Shown piece after piece: positions 9,391 through 17,727 of a DNA stretch of 64,000 nt. Both the position numbers and the translations under genes were made by a program. Every line of letters starts with the position of its first letter. Position 1 is the stretch's first letter. The stretch is taken from positions 2,852,001 through 2,916,000 of the forward strand of contig NZ_CP144164.1 of assembly GCF_037478005.1 (NCBI RefSeq), read 5' to 3'. The notes below the pieces were generated by a model, which was not told the origin of the DNA, did no database searches, and was given only the letters and a program-made list of their open reading frames with translations. This DNA is from Alteromonas sp. M12. GTDB taxonomy: Bacteria > Pseudomonadota > Gammaproteobacteria > Enterobacterales > Alteromonadaceae.

Positions 9391-11013
9391 TTATTTCGCC
9401 GTAAATAGCAACGCTTCAGCGACTGCCCTTTCCCCATTACTATCCGATGGTTTTCCTGTTATCTGGCCATTAACAACCATTACACTAGAACCGCCACCAT
9501 CAAGATTGATCGCCTTTTGAACACCTAACTCCAACATAAGCTCTGACATTTCAGTAATAGATGCCCCTATGCTTTTAAACGGATCTCTTCCATAAACCAC
9601 TACTACATATACATCGCCTGTATTAGTAACGCCCACCGCTGTACGAGGATGGCGCTTTAAAACCCAATTTTGGTAAAAGTTGATTCGATTGTTCTCTGGC
9701 AACGCTTCAGAAATATCGTCTCGATGATCAATAGCAGCGGTACCACCTTTAACAGGGGTCACTCCCCACCCTTGCGAGCGTCGTTGAGAAATAGGTTGTT
9801 TGCCATCAACTAATAGTGTTGGTCCACCATTAATCACATACATACCTTTGCGCAAAGTCAGTTCACCTGAATCACTAGTTACCTGCTGATTAATAACTAC
9901 CTTTGTTTTTGTTGATACAAACTTTTCGAGTTGTGAGACTGAATCACCAGAAGCAACAACAAGACGATGGCCAACAGGTAAAGAAGTTGACATATCCAGA
10001 CGATTAAAATAAACAGAATTGTTTTCATCCACGAAAAAGTGAAACTCGCTGTTGCTTAACACCGGATGAAGATTGCCAAAATAATGATTGTAAACAATGA
10101 TTTCATTAGATTTGTGACAAACAAAATCGTGTATTGCCACAACTTTAGGATGACCGAAACCACAGTTAAATATTTTACCCGATAGACGATTAATGCCATC
10201 TACATAAAAGTTTTTATCCTCAACAGTTAAACTAATTTGAGATTGCACATTATTTAAAATTTCAACCGATAATGAGGGTTGATTGTTGATTAATAAAGCA
10301 GGTCTGCCGGCCACAGCTTCACTAACTAATATGCCGTCAATTACTGCTAAGCCTGCCACATCGCCAATGATCCCTTGGCTTGAATTAAATGCAAAAAAAC
10401 CACCATTGACGGCAGCTACCGCTAGATTTTTTTTAGCTATTTCCGATACTTTTTCAACACCTGTTATTTGTTGCTTAGCTAAAGACGACGTCAGAGTGCC
10501 TGTGTATTGAGAAGGCACTAATTTAAGAATACTGATTTCTTGTTTACCCATACCGCCACTTCGTTGGGTACTGTGTGAAGAACGCATTTGTAAACCAATT
10601 GCCGCAAGTTGTTGTTGCATAATTTGTGCATCAGCTAAGGTATTAAACTGACCAATTGTAACTAACTTTCCTAAATCACTGCCATCAGGTGCCTGTTCAA
10701 CCAGATCAATCATTTTAGGTTTTAAATTGTGACTTCTTGAATTTATCGTTAGTCTCGATACATGTTTGTTCAATGCATCTACTAAGGCGTTAGCGTCGGT
10801 TACAGACATCACTGAACTGGTCAATTCAAAATATCCAGAAAGCTCACCTCTATCCACCTTAAAGTAGCTTAGTCCAGGCGAAATGACTGTTTGAGTTGCA
10901 TCAGTAAATGCTACTGGCAAGCCAGTTTTAGTCTGCACTGGAGTGGAACACGCATTTACCAATAATGCGCAAACAATGACAAAGCATCTTATTGAAAAAC
11001 CGAACACTGGCAT
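9391..11013 (-). CDS. NagPA-type phosphodiester glycosidase lipoprotein with SPOR-like N-terminal region
   Basis: The 540-residue protein has a lipoprotein signal (LLVNAC, Cys22), SPOR-like repeats around residues 65-150 and a C-terminal phosphodiester glycosidase domain (DUF2233/NAGPA family). Family signatures are NGGFF at 203-207, YVINGGPTLLVDG and NLDGGGSS at 503-510. The animal enzyme NAGPA removes GlcNAc from GlcNAc-1-phospho-6-mannose; bacterial members are less studied and linked to exopolysaccharides or cell-wall glycans. It sits directly before nagK, so GlcNAc release in the periplasm or at the outer membrane is a reasonable inference. SPOR regions often bind denuded peptidoglycan. 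Substrate is unproven. Confidence 0.8.
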   Translation of the reverse strand: MPVFGFSIRCFVIVCALLVNACSTPVQTKTGLPVAFTDATQTVISPGLSYFKVDRGELSGYFELTSSVMSVTDANALVDALNKHVSRLTINSRSHNLKPKMIDLVEQAPDGSDLGKLVTIGQFNTLADAQIMQQQLAAIGLQMRSSHSTQRSGGMGKQEISILKLVPSQYTGTLTSSLAKQQITGVEKVSEIAKKNLAVAAVNGGFFAFNSSQGIIGDVAGLAVIDGILVSEAVAGRPALLINNQPSLSVEILNNVQSQISLTVEDKNFYVDGINRLSGKIFNCGFGHPKVVAIHDFVCHKSNEIIVYNHYFGNLHPVLSNSEFHFFVDENNSVYFNRLDMSTSLPVGHRLVVASGDSVSQLEKFVSTKTKVVINQQVTSDSGELTLRKGMYVINGGPTLLVDGKQPISQRRSQGWGVTPVKGGTAAIDHRDDISEALPENNRINFYQNWVLKRHPRTAVGVTNTGDVYVVVVYGRDPFKSIGASITEMSELMLELGVQKAINLDGGGSSVMVVNGQITGKPSDSNGERAVAEALLFTAK

Positions 11014-11074
11014 GATAATTCACTCGGTAAGAAATATTGGCTTAGAGTTGATAGTTTAGATTGGTAGGCTTAAA

Positions 11075-11100
11075 TAAGGAGCATCTTATGATGCTCCTTA
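11075..11100 (-). terminator. Perfect hairpin between TonB receptor and glycosidase genes
   Basis: Ten perfectly paired bases, TAAGGAGCAT (11075-11084) and ATGCTCCTTA (11091-11100), flank a 6-base loop 15 bases past the receptor stop. On the minus strand it is followed by TTTAAGCC, so it may be a leaky terminator or an mRNA-stabilising 3' end that reduces expression of the downstream enzyme genes relative to the receptor. Confidence 0.6.
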
Positions 11101-11115
11101 ACCTAATTTTCGTTA

Positions 11116-13839
11116 TTAAAACGAGTATCTGGCACCAATAACAAATCTTCTATCGATTTGTGCAAGATCGTACGGGGTATTTTGAACCGAACGATTCACT
11201 TCTTGCTCAGTTAACAGATTTAACCCTTGCACTTGTATTTGCAGTGCATCAGTCACATTGTAACTGGCGGAAAAGTCAAGCTGTCCATACTCTTCTTGCC
11301 ATTGTGGAATACCCGCGGTTGAAGCAAATTCCACCAAATATTCATCTCGCCATGTATAAGACAATCTCGCATTAAAGCTAGGGACATCATAGTACAAGGC
11401 CAAGTTGTAACTACTTTCTGACAATCCAGGTAAACCAGAATTACGCACGTCACCTTCGTCTGAATATTGCGCGGCACTATCAATCATTGTGTAGTTTGCC
11501 AACAGACCAAAATCGTCTAAGGATTCGCTGATGAATCCGAGTCTAGATTGATAAGCTAACTCAATACCGGTAATGGTTGCACCAACGCCATTTGCAGGTT
11601 GGGTAAAGATAATAGGTCCACTTACAATTACACCATCACTTTGTCTAGGAAACTCTCTAATTTCAGTCGTAGATGAGGTATCAATGAAACCATCTAAATC
11701 TTTATAGAAAATATTGATCGCAGCTACAGCTTCACTAGTAAAGTACCACTCAAAACCTATGTCATAGTTATCTGCTGTAAACGGTTGCAGATCAGGGTTA
11801 CCACGTGAACCAAGACCGCCGCCTTCATCGATGCCGTTAAAGCTTTCAAACGCAGCTAATTCACCTAGCGCAGGTCGTGTTAAGCTCTTAAAGTAAGCCG
11901 CACGTACCACCATATCGTCATTAAGAGCATAACGTACGTTCATGTTCGGTAAAATCTCTTGATAATCGCTTTTCAAGGTAACTGGGCTGAACGCATTTAC
12001 ATCAGAAGAATCCGTAGTCACTTGCGAATCAATGGTTTGAATGGTTCGAACAAAACGTAAGCCAGTACTTAAGGTAACACTTTCACTTACTTCTATATTT
12101 GCTTGAGCATAGGCTGCAATGGTTTGTTCTTGCAATTCAAAGCTGTTGATTAGTTCAAAAGGTTCGTTTACATCTTCGTATAAACCATCGATGGGCGAAC
12201 CATCTGCATTAAAGAAAGTTGATAGAATTTGCGCAGGATCACCACCAATTAACGTCGATGGCGCAAAGCCTGCACCATCTACATTAAAACGGTCTAGTGG
12301 AGTATATACATCCGCTAAAGTAGGTAAATCAGTGCGACGATTTAATGGGGTTACCCCATCAGCTAAGAAGCTTTCTGCCCTGATATCAGATCTGGTTTGA
12401 TGTTGTTCCAATTCTCTGTCGGTAAATCGCAAACCAAAGTCAACTTTCATCAAGTCGCCGTTATCGTATTCAAAATCCAACTTCAAGGTATTGTTTGAGT
12501 CCTTGGTTTCAAGAGGACGACGAATGAACACGTTAACAACAAATTCTTCAGGGTTGCTTGCAAAATCAGTATCAGGGGTAGACCACTCTAAGTAGTTGTC
12601 GCGCATAATGTAACTTACATCAGCTGGATAGAAATTGCCGTCTTCTTCCATTCTGCGAAATGAAAACAAGTCATTACTGTTGATCTTTTCGCGACTAAAG
12701 TGGCCAATATAGGGTGAAAATTTCAAGCTATCAGAGATGTGCCAATCTGCACTTAAAGTGAACTGGTTTACCTCTTCATCAATCGCTTCTTGTCTTGCAC
12801 CAACACGTTGTTGCACACCAGTTAATGTGGCTTGAGTTGCTATACCGTTTTCAATCACAGTGTTACTAACAGCGGTAATATTACTCTCAGAGGGTGCATC
12901 TAAAATTGTTTCTACACGATCAGCATCAATCTTGCCAACAAGTGCCCGTGCTTTAATATCAAGATCATCATTAGGGCGCCACTGCAGACCTAATACAGCG
13001 CCGAGGGTTTCACGTTCCTCTGAAGTATAACCAAAACTCTCAATACGAGGATACAAAGCATCAAGTTGCTCTTGGGTAGGGCCACCTTCTTCGCCCACGT
13101 CAGGTCCAGTCCAAACGGCTGATAAAGGACTATGGCTACTGCCACGTACTTCATTATTCTGCATATCAGTATCTGAATACACCAATGCGGCATTGATACC
13201 AAAAGTGTCATCCCAGTTTTGATTAAATACTACTGACGCTTTTGGGCTGTTTGTGCCAGTATTATCACTGTAGTTATTGTAAACAGAAACATTGAGCACT
13301 TGATCTTTGGTTGCTAGCGGATCTGGCGTATACAGAGAAACGCTTCCAGCAATGCCGCCTTCCACTTGATCTGCAGTCACTGACTTGGATATTTCTACAC
13401 TGTTAAATAATTCAGCTGGAAAAATTTCGAATGAGAAGCCACGAGTACCATCACTCCCCCCCGCTAACATTCCATTAACTTCAGTAGAGGTGAATTCAGG
13501 ACCAAGACCACGTAAGTTAATTGCAGTCCCCTCACCTGTAGGGTTTCGATTTAAGGTGACACCCGGTACACGTTGAATCGCTTCAGACAAGTTAGCTTCT
13601 GGAAACTTACCTATATCTTCGGCGGTAATGACATCGACCACTTTATTTGCAAATCGTTTTTGATTAAGAGATTTTAAAAGGCTACCTCTTACACCTTTAA
13701 TCGTAATGGCTTCAACGTCACCTTCACTTGACTCTTGGGCATAAAGGTTAGCAGACGCGCTACTTAACAATCCTAAGATTACCGCAGTCGAGACCTTGCT
13801 GAATTTACTTGCTCTGGGAGTAACATTTGTTCTGCTCAT
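11116..13839 (-). CDS. TonB-dependent outer-membrane receptor of the GlcNAc locus
   Basis: The 907-residue protein has a cleavable signal ending near NLYAQ, then a plug domain (ITIKGVRGSLLKSLNQKR, VVDVITAEDIGKFPEANLSEA, RVPGVTLNRNPTGEG) and a 22-strand-type barrel ending in the terminal aromatic residue of GARYSF. The 'GVRGSL..S...KR' plug start is typical of the large carbohydrate-type receptors of Alteromonadales and Xanthomonadales. It would carry GlcNAc-containing oligosaccharides across the outer membrane. Transcription diverges from the ROK regulator, and palindromic operator-like sites flank its predicted promoter. Confidence 0.9.
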   Translation of the reverse strand: MSRTNVTPRASKFSKVSTAVILGLLSSASANLYAQESSEGDVEAITIKGVRGSLLKSLNQKRFANKVVDVITAEDIGKFPEANLSEAIQRVPGVTLNRNPTGEGTAINLRGLGPEFTSTEVNGMLAGGSDGTRGFSFEIFPAELFNSVEISKSVTADQVEGGIAGSVSLYTPDPLATKDQVLNVSVYNNYSDNTGTNSPKASVVFNQNWDDTFGINAALVYSDTDMQNNEVRGSSHSPLSAVWTGPDVGEEGGPTQEQLDALYPRIESFGYTSEERETLGAVLGLQWRPNDDLDIKARALVGKIDADRVETILDAPSESNITAVSNTVIENGIATQATLTGVQQRVGARQEAIDEEVNQFTLSADWHISDSLKFSPYIGHFSREKINSNDLFSFRRMEEDGNFYPADVSYIMRDNYLEWSTPDTDFASNPEEFVVNVFIRRPLETKDSNNTLKLDFEYDNGDLMKVDFGLRFTDRELEQHQTRSDIRAESFLADGVTPLNRRTDLPTLADVYTPLDRFNVDGAGFAPSTLIGGDPAQILSTFFNADGSPIDGLYEDVNEPFELINSFELQEQTIAAYAQANIEVSESVTLSTGLRFVRTIQTIDSQVTTDSSDVNAFSPVTLKSDYQEILPNMNVRYALNDDMVVRAAYFKSLTRPALGELAAFESFNGIDEGGGLGSRGNPDLQPFTADNYDIGFEWYFTSEAVAAINIFYKDLDGFIDTSSTTEIREFPRQSDGVIVSGPIIFTQPANGVGATITGIELAYQSRLGFISESLDDFGLLANYTMIDSAAQYSDEGDVRNSGLPGLSESSYNLALYYDVPSFNARLSYTWRDEYLVEFASTAGIPQWQEEYGQLDFSASYNVTDALQIQVQGLNLLTEQEVNRSVQNTPYDLAQIDRRFVIGARYSF

Positions 13840-13876
13840 TAATTTTCCTCGATGTTGACAGTGTGTTTTTATTATT

Positions 13877-13948
13877 AATTACCACTCTGGTATTTAAACT
13901 AGCCACGCAAGAATAAATTGTCAACCATTAATTACCACGTCAATACTT
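13877..13948 (-). promoter_or_regulatory. Promoter of the TonB receptor gene flanked by two palindromic operators
   Basis: On the minus strand a perfect -35 TTGACA (13919-13924) lies 17 bp from a weak -10 TAGTTT (13896-13901). Operator-like site 1, AATTACCA-CTC-TGGTATTT (13877-13895), begins right after the -10. Site 2, AATTACCA-CGT-CAATACTT (13930-13948), lies just upstream of the -35, with a well-conserved left half and a weak right half. Sites on both sides of a promoter fit repression by a dimer, probably with looping or cooperation. Confidence 0.6.
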
Positions 13949-14047
13949 AATATTTCAAAAATAATTTTGGATTTACAAAAATAATAATAATATTCAAAAG
14001 GTTATAACTAATTTGGAGTTTTGTATTATTTACCTGCCAATTAACTT

Positions 14048-14066
14048 AATTATCAAGGTGGTAATT
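14048..14066. promoter_or_regulatory. Third operator-like palindrome, before the ROK regulator
   Basis: AATTATCA-AGG-TGGTAATT has the same 8-3-8 layout as the two sites near the receptor promoter, with a single mismatch between its arms. It is 86 bp upstream of the regulator start, so it may mediate autoregulation. The rest of the 312-bp divergent region (13840-14151) is AT-rich and shows nothing else clear. Confidence 0.55.
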
Positions 14067-14151
14067 AAGTTACCTAATTGTTATTCTATACAGTGGCTAG
14101 ATTTCTAATTGTTCTTGGTTTTCGTCATTTACTTCCTTCAAGGGGTTTACA

Positions 14152-15288
14152 TTGCAAACGCTACAGCAAATAACATCCATTTCGCACATCGAAAAACAGC
14201 TAAATAGTAGCCATAAAAAAGTAATTGAAAATATTCGTAGAAACCGCAAAGCAACTCGTGCGGAAATAGCCAAGGCAACGGGATTATCTAATCAAACTTT
14301 AACGAGACTGACTAAGCACTTAATATCCCTTGGCATAGTTGAAGAGCACTCAAAAATCGCTGGGCAGCGAGGACAACCAGCTACTTACTTGACGTTAATC
14401 CCCGGAGTTTTTGCTAGTGTTGGGGTGGTTTTCGAACACGATAGAGTGGTAGTTCTATTAGATGATCTCGACCGCACAAACATCGTTAGATTTTGTAAAG
14501 ATGGGACATTCTTATCGGCAGAACTAGCAATTAAAGCAGCCTTATCTATGCTCGACCAATTATTTTCAGAGTTAGATCCCTCAATTAATATTTTAGGGAT
14601 AGGTATATCTATTTCTGGATTTTTTACTAACGAAGAAGGCCGTATTTGTTCCCAACAAGATCCGCAAGGTTGGTCTGTTGTTAATTTTCAAGAAACCTTT
14701 GCAAAACGATACAAACAACACTGTTTTGTAGAAAATGACGGAAACGCTGCCTCTATTGGTTTTTCGTTAACTAAAAAAGGAGCTACGCTGCAAAGTTTCT
14801 ATCTCATGCTGTTTACTCTAGATATAGGTGGTGGTTTTGTTTTTGAAGGTGAGGTTGTCGATGGTGCTTTTGGAAATGCTGGCGAAATTTCTACCTTATT
14901 TAGTAGCGATAAATCGCAACTAAGGCCCAACTTGGGATCACTTTACAAACATTTGAGTGCTGTTTGGGGGGAAGAGGCCACTCCTGAGAAAATTCAGGCA
15001 GCGATTGCCAATCAAGACACTAACATCAAATCTTGGGTAACAGCATGTGTTGAAACTATGAAGTTCCCACTCAAAGCCATCCAAAGTCTACTTGATCCAG
15101 AAGCAATTGTTTTTACCGGCAGATTACCAATTGAGTTACAGAAATCGCTATCTGAAAAAGTCGTTGTTACTGGTGCTTCCTATGGAGATGTTTTCGCTCC
15201 AACTCCTAAAATCCATATAGCGGATGGTAACGATATTTTAGAAAAAGGGGTTACTGCAATCCCTGCATTTTATTTTTTTAAACGATAA
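14152..15288 (+). CDS. ROK-family transcriptional regulator (NagC/Mlc-like)
   Basis: The 378-residue protein has an N-terminal winged helix-turn-helix (TRAEIAKATGLSNQTLTRLTKHL, residues about 37-60) and a ROK sugar-kinase-like domain (VENDGNAASIG; FTLDIGGGFVFEGEVVDGAFGNAGE). The usual ROK zinc-motif cysteines are not visible, which some NagC-like proteins also lack. It starts at TTG, with AAGGGG upstream; no better in-frame ATG precedes the HTH. Being divergent from the GlcNAc receptor, it is the likely repressor of the locus, with GlcNAc-6-P or GlcNAc as inducer (inference). Confidence 0.82.
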   Translation: MQTLQQITSISHIEKQLNSSHKKVIENIRRNRKATRAEIAKATGLSNQTLTRLTKHLISLGIVEEHSKIAGQRGQPATYLTLIPGVFASVGVVFEHDRVVVLLDDLDRTNIVRFCKDGTFLSAELAIKAALSMLDQLFSELDPSINILGIGISISGFFTNEEGRICSQQDPQGWSVVNFQETFAKRYKQHCFVENDGNAASIGFSLTKKGATLQSFYLMLFTLDIGGGFVFEGEVVDGAFGNAGEISTLFSSDKSQLRPNLGSLYKHLSAVWGEEATPEKIQAAIANQDTNIKSWVTACVETMKFPLKAIQSLLDPEAIVFTGRLPIELQKSLSEKVVVTGASYGDVFAPTPKIHIADGNDILEKGVTAIPAFYFFKR

Positions 15289-15451
15289 CAAGATTTTTTG
15301 TTTATCTTTTTGATAGATTGCAATAGCCACTGATATTTAAAACAATAATTAGATTTATTCGTGACATTTCGCGTTATTTTTTATAACAATTTTACTTTTT
15401 CCAGTCTATAGTTTTAACTTAGTCAGACAAGCATTTAAAGGTACAGTTATT

Positions 15452-15892
15452 TTGCAAGAACATGGTGAGCATGTCATAGGAAAATGTGGCCAAGTGTTAC
15501 TTTTTAGTGGGCGAGGCCCATGGAATGATGAAGCATTAGAGGGTTCACTGCAGCAAACGATTGACAATTTCCACACGGTTGATAAAAACCGTCCATGGGC
15601 GCAATTAAGTTGTTTATATGGAGAAAGTTTATTTCCACCTTCAACTTATAACTTGTTTAAAAAGCAGACCTTTTTACGCAAGCAGCTGGGGATTACAGCG
15701 GTGGCAGTAGTGATTCTAGATTCTGATATCAGTAATACAATCAAGCAACAATTATCTACTGGTTATCAAGCTGCCGAGGTTAATTATCAGTTTTTCTCTT
15801 CACTGGTAGATGCGATCCATTGGCTTGAAAAACATGGTGTTGATATAGATGCTAACGCAATTACCCAATTCTTTAATCAAAACCGATTATAA
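15452..15892 (+). CDS. Conserved-looking hypothetical protein, possible SpoIIAA/STAS-like fold
   Basis: The 146-residue soluble protein starts at TTG behind AAAGG. The pattern 'GRGPWNDEALEGSLQQ ... NRPWAQLSCLYGESLFPPS ... ITAVAVVILDSD' resembles short SpoIIAA-like (anti-sigma-antagonist fold) proteins of marine gammaproteobacteria, but no catalytic residues are apparent. It has no signal peptide or membrane segment. It stands alone between the ROK regulator and the hipBA operators. I do not recognise a function. Confidence 0.6.
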   Translation: MQEHGEHVIGKCGQVLLFSGRGPWNDEALEGSLQQTIDNFHTVDKNRPWAQLSCLYGESLFPPSTYNLFKKQTFLRKQLGITAVAVVILDSDISNTIKQQLSTGYQAAEVNYQFFSSLVDAIHWLEKHGVDIDANAITQFFNQNRL

Positions 15893-15904
15893 CCCGCCAA
15901 GAAT

Positions 15905-16000
15905 AAAGTCCCAAAAATAGGACTTTAACAAACATAATTCATGTTAAGTCCCAAAATAAGCACACTAAGATAGATGTTGATAAAGTCATTAAATTGGGAC
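15905..16000 (+). promoter_or_regulatory. Three GTCC-N8-GGAC operator-like sites before hipBA
   Basis: Site 1 is AAAGTCC-N8-GGACTTT at 15905-15926. Site 2 is GTCC-N8-GCAC at 15948-15963. Site 3 is GTCA-N8-GGAC at 15985-16000. The geometry equals the E. coli HipB operator TATCC-N8-GGATA. A possible promoter, TTGATA (15977-15982) with 17 bp to CATTAT (16000-16005), overlaps site 3, so binding there would block RNA polymerase. Autorepression by HipB or HipAB is inferred. Confidence 0.65.
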
Positions 16001-16051
16001 ATTATTGGTATATTGTTTATTAATGTGTCCTTTTTATCACTTTAGGTAGTT

Positions 16052-16366
16052 ATGCAAACAAAAGAGATTGTAGCCGATTTAGGTGAACGTTTGAAACAAG
16101 CCCGCCTGAATGCTGATTTAACGCAACAAGACATCGCAGATAAAACAGGCCTTTCCAGAAAGGTGGTTATGCGCGCGGAAAAAGGTCATGCTCAATTAGA
16201 AACAGTGGTAGCTATTTTAGTCGCTTTGGGATTGAGCAAACAACTGGATCTGTTTATTCCTATTCCAACCGAGTCCCCCATTCAGTTAGCCAAACGGCAA
16301 GGCCAACAAAGACAACGAGCATCAGGTAATAATCCAGCAAGTAAAAAAGGTGATCCGGCATGGTAA
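16052..16366 (+). CDS. hipB: HipB-like antitoxin, XRE-family helix-turn-helix
   Basis: The 104-residue DNA-binding protein has a helix-turn-helix at about residues 20-55 (LTQQDIADKTGLSRKVVMRAEKG). It then has a Gln/Arg-rich basic tail that could contact the toxin or DNA. Its 3' end overlaps the hipA start by 7 bp, the usual antitoxin-toxin coupling. It is expected to neutralise HipA and to repress the pair through the GTCC-N8-GGAC sites. Confidence 0.85.
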   Translation: MQTKEIVADLGERLKQARLNADLTQQDIADKTGLSRKVVMRAEKGHAQLETVVAILVALGLSKQLDLFIPIPTESPIQLAKRQGQQRQRASGNNPASKKGDPAW

Positions 16367-17679
16367 AAGAGGTAGTCATAGTGAATTACCAGGATCACCA
16401 AGTTGGTGCGGTTAGCTATGATCCTGATAAACAGCTGGGCGCGTTCGAGTACACTCCAGCATTCATCAAAACCGGTATTCAATTGTCACCGTTAAAAATG
16501 CCTTTATCAAAACAGATTTATACTTTCCCTGAAACCGACTTTGCCGCATTTAAAGGCCTCCCCGGATTGGTTGCTGACTCCCTACCCGATGATTTTGGTA
16601 ATGCCGTCATCAATGCATGGGTTGCTTCGCAGGGGAAATCAGCAAAGGATATATCCCCTCTTCAACGCTTAAAATACGCAGGTACTCGCGGCATGGGCGC
16701 ACTAACTTTTGCCCCAGCGACCCGGCATAAAAATCTTAACTCATCACAGCAACTTGAGGTTGAAAACCTCGTGGAAGTTGCCCAAGACATTGTCAATCAA
16801 AGGTCCAAATTTAATGTATCTTTGAATCAACAAGGTTATGAGGACAAAGAAGCGATGATGGCGCTAATGTCGGTTGGTATGAGTGCTGGTGGCGCAAGGC
16901 CGAAAGCGGTTTTAGCATTTAATTCAGATTTTACCCAAGTGCGTTCTGGACAAACTAATGCGCCAGACGGGTTCAGCCATTATTTAATGAAATTTGATGG
17001 GGTAAGTGAACACAATAAGAACCAGGAAACATTTGGTGATCCCACCGGTTATGGGGCAATGGAATACGTTTACTATTTAATGGCCACGGCCAGTCAAATA
17101 GATATGATGCCCTGTTATTTGCTCAACGAAGGTAAACGACGACACTTTATCACCCAAAGATTTGATCGTATCGGCAATGACAAAGTCCACGTCCAAACAT
17201 TAAATGGACTTGCTCACGTTAGTTTTAAGCAAGTGGGAATCTATTCTTATGCAGAGTTATTTGACGTTGCCCGAAGCTTAAAGTTATCTGCTAAAGAAGC
17301 CGAACAAATATTCAGAAGAATGGTATTCAATGTGGTGGCCAAAAATCACGATGATCATGCAAAAAATATTTCGTTTATGTTTGATCAACAGCAACAATGG
17401 ACGTTAGCCCCTGCCTATGACTTAGCGTACAGTTACAAACCAGGCAGTAGATGGGTCAACAGTCATTGGATGTCTATAAATGGCAAGCGTGATAACTTTG
17501 ATAGAAAGGATTTATATTCCTTTTCTCAGTTAAGTCCAATTTTTAATAAACGAAAAATTGATCGCATCATAGATGAGGTCGTAGAACAGGTGTCACAATG
17601 GCAAACGTTAGCCAAAGAACACCATGTTCCCAAGACACTTATCGAAGAAGTTCAATCTAATCTCAGGTTGACGTTATAA
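16360..17679 (+). CDS. hipA: HipA-like serine/threonine kinase toxin
   Basis: The 439-residue protein has the HipA N-terminal domain (to about residue 120) and the kinase C-domain. The loop SVGMSAGGARPKA (171-183) matches the region of the regulatory phospho-serine. NHDDHAKN (329-336) is the HipA catalytic loop, and APAYDL (350-355) takes the DFG-like metal-binding position. E. coli HipA phosphorylates GltX and causes persistence; the target here is unknown. The N-terminal domain is fused, so this is a two-gene HipBA and not a split HipBST system. All catalytic motifs look intact. Confidence 0.87.
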   Translation: MVKEVVIVNYQDHQVGAVSYDPDKQLGAFEYTPAFIKTGIQLSPLKMPLSKQIYTFPETDFAAFKGLPGLVADSLPDDFGNAVINAWVASQGKSAKDISPLQRLKYAGTRGMGALTFAPATRHKNLNSSQQLEVENLVEVAQDIVNQRSKFNVSLNQQGYEDKEAMMALMSVGMSAGGARPKAVLAFNSDFTQVRSGQTNAPDGFSHYLMKFDGVSEHNKNQETFGDPTGYGAMEYVYYLMATASQIDMMPCYLLNEGKRRHFITQRFDRIGNDKVHVQTLNGLAHVSFKQVGIYSYAELFDVARSLKLSAKEAEQIFRRMVFNVVAKNHDDHAKNISFMFDQQQQWTLAPAYDLAYSYKPGSRWVNSHWMSINGKRDNFDRKDLYSFSQLSPIFNKRKIDRIIDEVVEQVSQWQTLAKEHHVPKTLIEEVQSNLRLTL

Positions 17680-17727
17680 ACTAGTTCACTGAACATTATC
17701 CTAATCAAAATAGTGGTTTAGTGTTGA

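Noticed and set aside
12119-12400. 93-codon plus-strand frame inside the TonB receptor gene
   Set aside because: Antisense shadow of the receptor coding sequence.
16360-17679. Split HipBST system
   Set aside because: The N-terminal domain is fused to the kinase in one frame and only one small gene precedes it.
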